Assembly: GCF_001552535.1 (NCBI RefSeq)
Contig: NZ_BCRJ01000003.1
Location: 205,217 to 269,216, forward strand
DNA length: 64,000 nucleotides
From: Nocardioides jensenii JCM 1364 = NBRC 14755
GTDB taxonomy: Bacteria; Actinomycetota; Actinomycetes; Propionibacteriales; Nocardioidaceae
Reading direction: 5' to 3'
Below are positions 1-7,361 of this stretch, piece by piece. The translations under genes and the position numbers were made by a program. Each line of letters opens with the position of its first letter. Positions within the stretch are counted from its first letter, which is position 1. The notes under the pieces were generated by a model that searched no databases, was not told the origin of the DNA, and was given only the letters and a program-made list of their open reading frames with translations.

Positions 1-2
1 TG

Positions 3-164
3 CTGGCCAGCCTCTTCGTCGACCTCATGGTCGCAGCCGCCGGCGAGCTGGTCAGCCCGTCGGCCGAACAACCCCCCGTACGCCGTCAGCTCGTCGACAA
101 CCTGCGCAACCAGGCCCGGATGATCGTGGTCGGTGCCGCCGGCTGGAAGCCGCTCGAACCCTGA
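3..164 (+). CDS. C-terminal fragment of a protein, possibly TetR family
   Basis: The window opens inside a reading frame of 53 codons that ends at TGA 162-164. The visible part is helical, with a segment reading LRNQARMIVVGAAGW near the end. That ending resembles the last helix of some actinobacterial TetR-type regulators, but no DNA-binding domain is visible because the N-terminus lies outside the window. The next gene is convergent, only 30 bases away. The assignment is tentative; the open frame itself is clear. Confidence 0.45.
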   Translation: MASLFVDLMVAAAGELVSPSAEQPPVRRQLVDNLRNQARMIVVGAAGWKPLEP

Positions 165-194
165 CGGTCGCACTGACACGGGCAGCCTCGAGGC

Positions 195-926
195 TCAGTC
201 GTCCTCGGTTGCAGCCAGGGAGAACTCACGCATCTGCCGGAAGGCCGCGACGGCCGCCAGCTGGGAACTGACCTGGAGCTTGCGCAGGATCGCCTTCACC
301 TGGCTGCGCACCGTTCCCTCCGACACCCCCGCCTGGAGTGCGATCAGCTTGACCGTGAGCCCGTCGTGCAGTTGGGCCAGGACCGCCATCTCCCGCGGGG
401 TGAGCGCCTCCATCAACCGAGCCACCCGCCGCGACTGGATGCTCTCCTCCCGCCAGGCCTCGAGCGTCTGCCGGCGAACCTCCTCCGACATCACCGCCTG
501 CCCGGCCGCGACCCGGGACAGAGCATCGGCCAAGGAATCGAGGTTCGTGGTCATCGGCAGCACCGCAGCCACCCCGGCATCGACCAGGGCTCCCCACGCG
601 GCCGAGTCGCGCGACCGGGTCAGCAGCACCCAACGGATCCGCACCGAGCCCACGACCGCCACGGCATCACGGAGCAGGGACCGGTCCTCGAGCTCGCAGA
701 GGAGCAGGCCCACCGCGGGACCGAACCGGACAACGCGTTGCGCGAAGTCCCGGTGACCGCCGCGCCCCAAGGGAGCAGCGAGGCTGACTGCCTCGAAGCC
801 GCGACTGGTCAGCGCCATGCGCACTGCCTCACTCACCAGGCTGTGGTCGGAGACCACGATGAGGCGCACTGATCCGCCCGGCCGTTGTCGTGGCACGGCC
901 GGTCGACTCGCACCTCGGGAGAGCAT
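195..926 (-). CDS. LuxR-type regulator with a degenerate receiver domain
   Basis: This 243-residue protein has a receiver-like N-terminal domain (about residues 20-140) and a clear LuxR helix-turn-helix at the C-terminus (about 170-235, LTPREMAVLAQLHDG through GTVRSQVKAILRKL). Compared with its relative at 2853-3536, the phosphoacceptor Asp is replaced by Leu76 (or Cys77 with a one-residue shift). The signalling Lys is Met, and only one acidic residue (Asp27) of the acidic pocket remains. It is therefore probably a phosphorylation-independent pseudo-receiver regulator. The ATG at 926 is preferred because TAGGCT (933-938) ends six bases upstream, a leaderless arrangement; the receiver itself begins at a GTG at 869. 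It lies divergent from the histidine kinase gene. Confidence 0.85.
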   Translation of the reverse strand: MLSRGASRPAVPRQRPGGSVRLIVVSDHSLVSEAVRMALTSRGFEAVSLAAPLGRGGHRDFAQRVVRFGPAVGLLLCELEDRSLLRDAVAVVGSVRIRWVLLTRSRDSAAWGALVDAGVAAVLPMTTNLDSLADALSRVAAGQAVMSEEVRRQTLEAWREESIQSRRVARLMEALTPREMAVLAQLHDGLTVKLIALQAGVSEGTVRSQVKAILRKLQVSSQLAAVAAFRQMREFSLAATEDD

Positions 927-932
927 CTTCGG

Positions 933-938
933 AGCCTA
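933..938 (-). promoter_or_regulatory. -10 box of a leaderless promoter for the pseudo-receiver gene
   Basis: On the minus strand TAGGCT is followed by six bases and then the ATG at 926. The same spacing recurs at many genes in this window. No convincing -35 is visible. Confidence 0.5.
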
Positions 939-1289
939 GGACGCGGCACGAGTACGACACGGCCGCGCGGCGCAACTTCGCCAATTTGGGTGAGCCGCCG
1001 CTACCGGGCCGGATCGCGAGGCGAACCTACCCCACATTTGGTGATGCCTTCGCCGCCTGCGCGACGGAAAGTGTGAGTAGCCAGATGGCGGGCACAGTCA
1101 CTCGGACGAGAACCGTGCCGGCCCGTCGGTCGTGAGGCTCCGGGCCGGAATCATCCCCCCGACCGGATCCGGGGTCACGGGGCCGGCGGGTCCATCGACA
1201 CGCCGCCCGACCGGTTCACGTGGTGGCACGAATCATCCCCAAAATGTGGTACTGGCACCCGTTTCTCGGACAGGAGCGCAGAAGCCACC
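939..1289. promoter_or_regulatory. Intergenic control region with three CACATTTGGTGA-like sites
   Basis: This 350-base region between divergent regulator and kinase genes holds no convincing gene. It contains CCAATTTGGGTGA (981-993), CACATTTGGTGA (1033-1044) and, on the minus strand, CCACATTTTGGGGA (1236-1249). A further relative, CCAACCTTGGTGATGC, lies at 3971-3986 before the sugar transferase gene. AATCATCCCC occurs twice (near 1150 and 1231) and GTTTCTCGGAC occurs near 1260 and 1349. The sites are candidate operators for the neighbouring LuxR-type regulators; that role is inferred from position only. Confidence 0.4.
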
Positions 1290-1295
1290 TAGATT
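1290..1295 (+). promoter_or_regulatory. -10 box upstream of the membrane histidine kinase
   Basis: TAGATT is followed by seven bases and the ATG at 1303. This matches the leaderless layout seen at other genes and supports that ATG over the upstream in-frame start at 1132. Confidence 0.45.
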
Positions 1296-1302
1296 CACCA
1301 CC

Positions 1303-2856
1303 ATGGTGGGGTGGACCTCCTTGCACGCGCCCTCACACCTGGACTCACGTTTCTCGGACGGGGCTTCTCGGGATCCTGCAACGTCAGCCACTCCAGGGGG
1401 CGCCGGTGAGGCAGATGGACGAGTCATTGCTCGACAACGCCCGCGCAGGGCTTGGGAGTGGCGACGGGGACTGATCGCCGCGCTCCTACTGGCGATGCCA
1501 CCACTGGTGGCCGTCGTCCTGCTCGACCACGACCATCCCCGCCTCCAGACGGCGAGTGCGGTCGCTTCCCTGGACTTCAACCTGGTCCTGGCCGCCAGCG
1601 GGTTCCTGCTCTACTCGCGCTGGCGGATCGGCGGCGACGCGCCCAGCGGCTGGCTCGCGGCGACTCTGGTCGGGTTGGCGCTGGGCAGCGTCCCGTTCGC
1701 CATCGTGGACATGACCGACGTCCAGCACAGGTCGGGAAGCACCGGCGACTTCATGGGGACGGTGCTGGCACTGCCCTTCGTGGTGATGCTCGTGCTGTGC
1801 ACTCGCGGGACCGAGTTCCGGGGACGCCTCCATCCACTCGGAGTGGGGGTGGCCACCGGGCTGATGCTGCTCGGCGGCCGGCTCGTCGCGGTCGGCGTGC
1901 TGCACGAACCGCTGCTCCGCCTGCCACGACCGGCCGGCGCCATCACTGCGATTGCGTTGGTGCTGGTCTTCGTGGTCACCCTCGACGTGCTTCACCGACG
2001 GCGGCCGGGCACTGACCCGTTGACCCGGTTCGAGTTCACCATCGTCTCCTGCGGCGTGGTCACCTTCCTGCTCCTCGGATCCGTCGGGACGGTCGGCGGC
2101 ACGCTGCAGTCGTGGACCTCGGTCGTCGTGCTCGTCGTGCTCGCCGGCCTCGTGGTGCTCTCGACGACCGAGGCGCTGTTGCACACGCTCTCGCAGCAGG
2201 TCCCGGGCGTCACGGCGTCCTCGGCGGTTCTCGCCGAGGACGAAGAGCTCTTCCACGAGCTCCGCTCCACCGTGGCCGACATCAGCACCGCGACCCAGAT
2301 CCTTCTCGGCGACGACGTCCGGCTCAGCCCCTCGAGCCGCCGGCGACTGGCCGCGGGTCTGACCTCGGAGGTCGCCCGACTCCAACGCCTCGTCGGCAGG
2401 TCGACTGGGACCGAGGCGGCCAGGGTCTCACTGGACCAGGTGATCACACCGCTGGTCACCTGCCAGCGCGCACTCGGTCACGACATCCGCTGGGAGCCCT
2501 CGGGACACCAGGTGCGCGGCCGTCAGGACGACGTCAGTGAGATCGTCCACATCCTGTTGCACAACTCGTTGCGGCACGCCCCGGGCACGACCATCACCCT
2601 GTCAGTGCGGCGATGCGACAGCATGGTCGAGCTGCGGGTCTCTGACGGTGGCCCAGGTATTCCGCCGGCACTTCGCGACTCTTTGTTCCAGAGAGGAGTT
2701 CGCGGCCCGTCCTCGCCAGGATCGGGTCTCGGTCTCTATCTCGCTCGACAGCTCGCCGGCCAGCAGGGGGGAAACCTGCAACTTCGGCACAACGACGGCG
2801 TACGGGGTGCCTCCTTCGTGGTCACCCTGCCCAATTTCGGAGGAGAAGACTCTTGA
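1303..2856 (+). CDS. Membrane-bound sensor histidine kinase
   Basis: The protein has about eight predicted membrane segments in its N-terminal two thirds, then a cytoplasmic kinase core. The core has a phosphoacceptor-like His in LFHELRSTVADI (codon 2254-2256), an N-box HNSLRHAP, a G1 box SDGGPGIP and a G2 box GSGLGLYLA. The frame is open back to 1132, but those residues look non-coding and overlap possible regulatory sites, so ATG 1303 was chosen. The stop overlaps the TTG start of the response regulator, so the two form a translationally coupled two-component pair. The segment PLVTCQRALGHDIRW is nearly repeated in the soluble kinase at 8384-9058, showing that the two are paralogues. The sensed signal is unknown. 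Confidence 0.88.
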   Translation: MVGWTSLHAPSHLDSRFSDGASRDPATSATPGGAGEADGRVIARQRPRRAWEWRRGLIAALLLAMPPLVAVVLLDHDHPRLQTASAVASLDFNLVLAASGFLLYSRWRIGGDAPSGWLAATLVGLALGSVPFAIVDMTDVQHRSGSTGDFMGTVLALPFVVMLVLCTRGTEFRGRLHPLGVGVATGLMLLGGRLVAVGVLHEPLLRLPRPAGAITAIALVLVFVVTLDVLHRRRPGTDPLTRFEFTIVSCGVVTFLLLGSVGTVGGTLQSWTSVVVLVVLAGLVVLSTTEALLHTLSQQVPGVTASSAVLAEDEELFHELRSTVADISTATQILLGDDVRLSPSSRRRLAAGLTSEVARLQRLVGRSTGTEAARVSLDQVITPLVTCQRALGHDIRWEPSGHQVRGRQDDVSEIVHILLHNSLRHAPGTTITLSVRRCDSMVELRVSDGGPGIPPALRDSLFQRGVRGPSSPGSGLGLYLARQLAGQQGGNLQLRHNDGVRGASFVVTLPNFGGEDS

Positions 2857-3536
2857 TAGGCACCAGAATCGGAACCCGTGTGGCCGTGGTCGAGGACCAC
2901 TCACTGTTCGCCGAGTCCCTCGAGATCGCCTTGGAGATGGAGGGCCACGACGTGCGCCGGATCATCCTCTCCGAAGGAGGTCGCTCGGTGAGCACCCTGC
3001 TCCCGGCGATCCTCCGGGCACACCCGCGTGTGGTCCTGCTCGACCTCGACCTGGGCAGCTATGGCAACGGCGTGCGGCTGATCGACCCGCTCACCCGAGC
3101 CGGCGTCAATGTCGTGGTGGTCACCGCCAGCATCGACCGGGGTCGCTGGGGCGAGTGCCTGCGCTACGGCGCACGCCGGGTGCTGGCCAAGAGCGCGCCA
3201 CTGAACGACATCCTCGCCACGATCCGCAAGATCAACGACGGCCTCCCGGTGATCAGCCGTGAGGAACGCGAGGAGCTGCTCGAGCACTGGCACAAGCAGC
3301 GCCTGGAGGTGCAGGTGATGCGGTCTCGCCTGGAGCACCTGACCCACCGCGAGAGCGAAGTGCTGGGCCACCTCATGGACGGTCACGCGGTGCGCGAGAT
3401 CGCTCGCCTCAGCGTGGTCTCCGAGGCAACGGTGCGCACCCAGGTGAAGTCGATTCTCTCGAAGCTCGAGGTCTCCTCCCAGCTCGCCGCGGTCGGCCTC
3501 GCGCACCACGTCGGATGGCAGCCGGCGGTCGGCTGA
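2853..3536 (+). CDS. NarL/LuxR-family response regulator
   Basis: This 227-residue protein has an intact receiver (acidic pair in VVEDH, phosphoacceptor Asp in VVLLDLDLG, Thr in VVTAS, Lys in VLAKS) followed by a LuxR-type DNA-binding domain (about residues 160-220, LTHRESEVLGHLMDG to SEATVRTQVKSILSKL). It starts at TTG 2853, placed by a strong GGAGGAG Shine-Dalgarno at about 2840 and by the overlap with the kinase stop. It is the probable partner of the membrane kinase. The pseudo-receiver protein at 195-926 is a paralogue that has lost the phosphorylation residues. Confidence 0.92.
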   Translation: MIGTRIGTRVAVVEDHSLFAESLEIALEMEGHDVRRIILSEGGRSVSTLLPAILRAHPRVVLLDLDLGSYGNGVRLIDPLTRAGVNVVVVTASIDRGRWGECLRYGARRVLAKSAPLNDILATIRKINDGLPVISREEREELLEHWHKQRLEVQVMRSRLEHLTHRESEVLGHLMDGHAVREIARLSVVSEATVRTQVKSILSKLEVSSQLAAVGLAHHVGWQPAVG

Positions 3537-3548
3537 CCTGCCGGAGGA

Positions 3549-3568
3549 CATGCCCGAATTCGGGCATG
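3549..3568. promoter_or_regulatory. Perfect 20-bp palindrome
   Basis: CATGCCCGAATTCGGGCATG is perfectly self-complementary and lies 13 bases after the response regulator stop and 32 bases before the next start. It has no loop and no T-run, so it looks more like an operator or dimer-binding site than a classical terminator. Confidence 0.5.
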
Positions 3569-3600
3569 CAAGAGCGCTGGATGCCGCTGAGAATGGGGAG

Positions 3601-4014
3601 ATGAAGGTCATTCTCGTCTGCTCGTCCCCGCTGCATCTCTCGCAGTTGATGTGCCTGAGGCCCTGGTGGGAGCAGCAGGAGACGACCTGGGTGACTCTGC
3701 GCACGGATGACGCCGTCGCGCGCCTCGACGGTGAACGCGTCGTGTGGGCGGCGCGTCCGTCGTCCGGGCTGCCTCTCCTCGCACATGATCTCCGGCTCGC
3801 CTGGCGGGTGTTGTACGACGTCCGCCCCGACGTCGTCATCCGCACCGAAGACGGGACCACGTCACCCTTCTCCTGGATCAGCCGTCTCTTCGGTGCGCGA
3901 TACGTCGAGCTCGAGGTCTTCGACCCGACGCGCCAATCGACGAGAATCCCTTGCACCACAACGCGATTCACCAACCTTGGTGATGCACGCGCGGGGCAAC
4001 CGACACCATGCTGA
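3601..4014 (+). CDS. Truncated Alg14/PssD-like glycosyltransferase subunit
   Basis: From ATG 3601 the protein reads MKVILVCSSPLHLSQLMCLRPWWEQ and continues through a segment (RPDVVIRTEDGTTSPFSWISRLFGARYVELEVFD) typical of the Alg14/PssD/CpsF subunit of UDP-sugar transferases. After about residue 110 the family similarity stops and a short unrelated tail follows, so the last part of the domain is missing. The usual catalytic partner (Alg13/PssE) is absent here. The sugar-phosphate transferase gene follows 69 bases downstream. It is probably a remnant or a recombination-truncated gene. An upstream ATG at 3550 lies inside the palindrome and is less likely. Confidence 0.6.
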   Translation: MKVILVCSSPLHLSQLMCLRPWWEQQETTWVTLRTDDAVARLDGERVVWAARPSSGLPLLAHDLRLAWRVLYDVRPDVVIRTEDGTTSPFSWISRLFGARYVELEVFDPTRQSTRIPCTTTRFTNLGDARAGQPTPC

Positions 4015-4083
4015 GTGCGGGCCGTCCGTCCACTGCGGGCGGCTCGCCAAATCTTCCGGCGATGTGATGTGGGGTCCGCGGCG

Positions 4084-5511
4084 ATGAGCAGTGCCAACGT
4101 GTTGATTGACGAACCGATCCGTTCCCCCCACCGCCTCACCTCAGTTCCCCGGCCTCGACTCGCCCCCACCCAGGCCCGGCCTGTGGTTCGCAAGGCCCGG
4201 GCCAGTCGTCGGGTGGGCTTCGTCATCGGCGATGCGGTCGCTGCCTTCCTTGCCTGCTTGGCGATTCCCGGCCCGGTGGAGCTTCTGGCCGTTCCACTCC
4301 TGTGGGTGGCCCTGGTGGCGGTGATGCGCGGATACGAGTCGCGTCTGGTGTTCGCCGGCGTCGAAGACCTGCGTCGTGTGGTGCGGGCCGGCCTGGCCCT
4401 CGTCGTGGTCGGCGCCGGGATCTCGTGGGTGGTCGACCTCCCGAGCGAGCCCGGCATGTTGCTCACCCTGGTCGCGGTCACCACCGGGGGCGCCATCGCC
4501 CAGCGCGTCGGCTGGGCCGGAGTGCAACGCTGGCGCCGCGAGCACGGCCAGGGGGTCACCCACCGAGTGATGCTGGCGGGCCATCAGAACGAGGTCGCCC
4601 AGCTCGCCACCGAGCTCGCCCGGACCCGTGGCCACGGATTCGAGGTCGTCGCCTCGTGCACGCACGGCAAGCGCAACCCACTGGCGGGAGTCGCGGCGCA
4701 CGCTCGCGAGGCCCGGGTCGATGCCGTCATCGTCCTGCCCTGCAAGCACTTCGGAGCCACGACCCTGCGACGACTCGGCTGGGAGCTGGCCACCACCCAC
4801 ACCCAGATGTTCATGGCGCCGGGGCTGACCGACGTGGCCGAGGGCAGGACCACGGTGACGACCGTGGGCAATCTGCCGATGCTCCACGTTCGTGAGGCTG
4901 AGCTGCACGGCTGGCGGCGCATCCTCAAGGAGGCCTGGGAGCGGTTGGCCGCCCTGTGCATCCTCCTGCTCCTCGCTCCCGTCCTCATCGCGTTGATGAT
5001 CGCGATCCGGGTGGAGTCCCCCGGGCCGGCGATCTTCCGTCAGACGCGCGTCGGGCGTGACGACGAGCCGTTCACCATGTTCAAGCTGCGCACCATGTGC
5101 GACCGCGCCGAGCAGCAGTGCCAGGAGCTCGCCGCGCGCAACGAGGTCGACGGGGTGCTGTTCAAGGTGCGCAACGACCCTCGCGTCACCCGCATCGGTC
5201 GGCTGCTGCGCCGCTACTCCCTCGACGAGCTGCCGCAGCTCTTCAACGTGGTGCTCGGAGACATGGCGTTGATCGGTCCCCGGCCGCCGCTGCCCCATGA
5301 GGTCGAGCAGTACGCCGACGACGTCCGGCGCCGTCTCGCGGTGAAGCCCGGCGTCACCGGCCTGTGGCAGGTCTCGGGCCGCTCCGACCTCCCCTGGGAG
5401 GAGGCCGTCCGTCTCGACCTGCGCTACGTCGACAACTGGTCCCTGGGCCTCGACCTGTCGATCATGCTGCGGACCGCACGCGCCGTCGTCTCGCACCAGG
5501 GCGCCTACTGA
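4084..5511 (+). CDS. Polyprenyl glycosylphosphotransferase (initiating sugar transferase)
   Basis: This protein of about 475 residues belongs to the WbaP/CpsE-type family that moves a sugar-1-phosphate from a nucleotide sugar to undecaprenyl phosphate at the membrane. It has hydrophobic segments near the N-terminus, a central nucleotide-binding-like region, and a C-terminal bacterial sugar transferase domain. The motifs visible are ESPGPAIFRQTRVG, FKLRTM, RIGRLLRRYSLDELPQLFNV, GDMALIGPRPPLP and KPGVTGLWQVSGR. ATG 4084 was taken as the start; the frame is open from GTG 4015. No other exopolysaccharide genes follow: its stop is immediately adjacent to the stop of the convergent NHEJ polymerase gene (TGATCA at 5509-5514). 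Confidence 0.9.
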   Translation: MSSANVLIDEPIRSPHRLTSVPRPRLAPTQARPVVRKARASRRVGFVIGDAVAAFLACLAIPGPVELLAVPLLWVALVAVMRGYESRLVFAGVEDLRRVVRAGLALVVVGAGISWVVDLPSEPGMLLTLVAVTTGGAIAQRVGWAGVQRWRREHGQGVTHRVMLAGHQNEVAQLATELARTRGHGFEVVASCTHGKRNPLAGVAAHAREARVDAVIVLPCKHFGATTLRRLGWELATTHTQMFMAPGLTDVAEGRTTVTTVGNLPMLHVREAELHGWRRILKEAWERLAALCILLLLAPVLIALMIAIRVESPGPAIFRQTRVGRDDEPFTMFKLRTMCDRAEQQCQELAARNEVDGVLFKVRNDPRVTRIGRLLRRYSLDELPQLFNVVLGDMALIGPRPPLPHEVEQYADDVRRRLAVKPGVTGLWQVSGRSDLPWEEAVRLDLRYVDNWSLGLDLSIMLRTARAVVSHQGAY

Positions 5512-6408
5512 TCACTCCGCGAACAGGTCACCCAGATCGCTGACCCGGTCGAGGACCTCCTCGAACCGGCACTGCTCCACGGCCAGCGGATCTCCCGCTC
5601 CGGCGTCGATCTCTTCCCAGGTCCGCGGCGTCGCGACGAAGGGCTTCTCCTTGCCACGCAGGGAATACGGCGAGATCGTCGTCTTCGACCCGGCGTTCTG
5701 TGACCAGTCCAGGAACACCTTCCCCGAGCGCCGCGCCTTCGTCATCACCGCAGTCACGAGCTTCGGATGCTCGGCCTGGAGCTCCTCCCCGATCTCCTTC
5801 GCGAGGGCCGTCGTCCCGTCGGGGTCGAGGTCACCGGGAAGGCCGGCGTACAGGTGGAGGCCCTTGCTGCCGCTGGTCACCGGGCGCGCCTCGAGGTCGC
5901 GTTCGGCGAGCTTCTCGCGCACCAGCAGGGCGATCTCGCAGCACTCGGCGAGCCCGGCAGGCTCCCCGGGGTCGAGGTCGATGACCAGTCGGTCGGGATT
6001 GCGCGGGCGGCCGGCACGCGTGACCGTCCATTGGTGCACATGCAACTCAAGGCTGGCCAGGTTGACCACGTAGGTCAGGGCAGCGAGACCGTCGATCACC
6101 GGGAAGACCAGTTCGTCCCCGTTGCGGGAGGAACCGCGGGAGCCCGAGGTGGGCACCGAGGCCGTACGCAGCCAGGAGGGGGCACCGGCCGGGGCGTTCT
6201 TCTCGAAGAACGAGTTCCCCTGCACGCCGTGCGGCCACCGGATCCTGGTGACTGCGCGATCGGCCAGGTGCGGGAGCAACACCGGCGCCACCTGTGCGTA
6301 GTAGTTGAGGACCTCTCCCTTGGTGGTCCCGGTCACCGGGTACATCACCTTGTCGAGATTGCTGATCCGCAAGGTGCGTCCGTCCACCTCGGCCCTGATC
6401 TCCGTCAT
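5512..6408 (-). CDS. LigD-type primase-polymerase domain protein (NHEJ)
   Basis: This 298-residue stand-alone homologue of the polymerase domain of LigD fills gaps and adds nucleotides at broken ends during non-homologous end joining. Family features visible are LDKVMYP near the N-terminus, the metal-binding acidic motif VIDLDPG, SGSKGLHLY, and the C-terminal NAGSKTTISPYSLR segment. It starts at ATG 6408, whose ATGA overlaps the stop of the ligase gene, so the two are co-translated. No ligase or phosphoesterase domain is fused, unlike the three-domain LigD of mycobacteria and Pseudomonas. Confidence 0.92.
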   Translation of the reverse strand: MTEIRAEVDGRTLRISNLDKVMYPVTGTTKGEVLNYYAQVAPVLLPHLADRAVTRIRWPHGVQGNSFFEKNAPAGAPSWLRTASVPTSGSRGSSRNGDELVFPVIDGLAALTYVVNLASLELHVHQWTVTRAGRPRNPDRLVIDLDPGEPAGLAECCEIALLVREKLAERDLEARPVTSGSKGLHLYAGLPGDLDPDGTTALAKEIGEELQAEHPKLVTAVMTKARRSGKVFLDWSQNAGSKTTISPYSLRGKEKPFVATPRTWEEIDAGAGDPLAVEQCRFEEVLDRVSDLGDLFAE

Positions 6409-7343
6409 TGCCCACCCCCGAGCAGGTCGTCCGGGCCGAGGTCCGCCCGCACTCCGATGTACGCCGGCTGTCGCAGACGACCCTGGGTCCCGAGACCGAG
6501 TGACTCGACGTCGACCACGACCCGTGGATCGACCCAGTGCGTCCCCGCCGCGTCCACGCGCGGGATGTCGTCGATGAAGGGACTGTGCTCGACCGCCAAC
6601 GGCTCGAGCAACTCCTTGAGCATGGGGCCGACCTTGCCGGCGATGCCGCTTCCCACGCGCCCGCGGAAGACGATGCCCTCGGCCGTCGGCTCCCCCACGA
6701 GAATCGCACCGAGACGCTGCTGTGACCCGGTCTCGGGACGCCACCCGCAGACCACCCACGACGTGCGCAGCCGATGGGGGAACTTCAACCAGTGCGGGCT
6801 GCGGACCCCGAACTCGTAGCGCGAGGACAGTCGCTTGCTGACCACGCCCTCGAGGCCCTGTGCCCGGGTGGCCTCGAGGAGCATGGCACCGTCGTCGTAC
6901 ACCTCGGGCACGTGCCAGGACTCGCCGGCGAACCCGAGTGAGACCAGGAGCTCCCGGCGCTCCGAGAGCGGTCGCCGGGAGAGGTCCCTTCCGTCCAGTC
7001 GCACCAGGTCGAAGGCCAGGAACGTCACCGGCCGCGCGGCGGCCAGCCGGGCCACCCGTCGTCGGTCACGCACGTGCATCCGCTCGGCCAGGGCGCCGAA
7101 GCTCGGGCGACCGTCCGCGAGGGCGATCACCTCCCCGTCCAGGAGCAGGTCGCGGCCGGCCATCGCGAGCAGCTCCGGGTAGCTCGCGGTCACGTCGTTC
7201 TCCGCGCGACTGGTCAGCCGCACCCCGTCCCCGGAGACGTCCGCGAGCACTCGCATGCCGTCCCACTTCACCTCGTGCATCCACTCCCCGCCGGTCGGGA
7301 CATGGAGGCCGCGGGTGGCCAACATCGGTCGCATGACCCACAT
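6405..7343 (-). CDS. ATP-dependent DNA ligase (LigD ligase-domain type)
   Basis: This protein of about 312 residues has the adenylation motif EVKWDGMR (the Lys accepts AMP), LLLDGEVIAL, and EGVVSKRLSSRYEFG...WLKF of nucleotidyltransferase motifs IV/V, followed by an OB-fold domain. It seals breaks held by Ku. The start is ATG 7343 (MWVMRPML) or ATG 7334; both fit. It is divergent from ku, with 18 bases between the starts, and overlaps the polymerase gene by 4 bases. The three genes form a split NHEJ module. Confidence 0.92.
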   Translation of the reverse strand: MWVMRPMLATRGLHVPTGGEWMHEVKWDGMRVLADVSGDGVRLTSRAENDVTASYPELLAMAGRDLLLDGEVIALADGRPSFGALAERMHVRDRRRVARLAAARPVTFLAFDLVRLDGRDLSRRPLSERRELLVSLGFAGESWHVPEVYDDGAMLLEATRAQGLEGVVSKRLSSRYEFGVRSPHWLKFPHRLRTSWVVCGWRPETGSQQRLGAILVGEPTAEGIVFRGRVGSGIAGKVGPMLKELLEPLAVEHSPFIDDIPRVDAAGTHWVDPRVVVDVESLGLGTQGRLRQPAYIGVRADLGPDDLLGGGQ

Positions 7344-7361
7344 CCTTGCAATACTGGTGGC

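Noticed and set aside
1132..1302. N-terminal extension of the membrane kinase
   Set aside because: The residues look non-coding, the region holds repeated regulatory-like sites, and TAGATT precedes ATG 1303 with leaderless spacing.
2901..4559. 552-codon open frame on the minus strand
   Set aside because: It runs antisense to the response regulator and sugar transferase genes and has shadow-type composition.
4141..5496. 451-codon open frame on the minus strand
   Set aside because: It is antisense to the sugar transferase domain, whose conserved motifs are on the plus strand.
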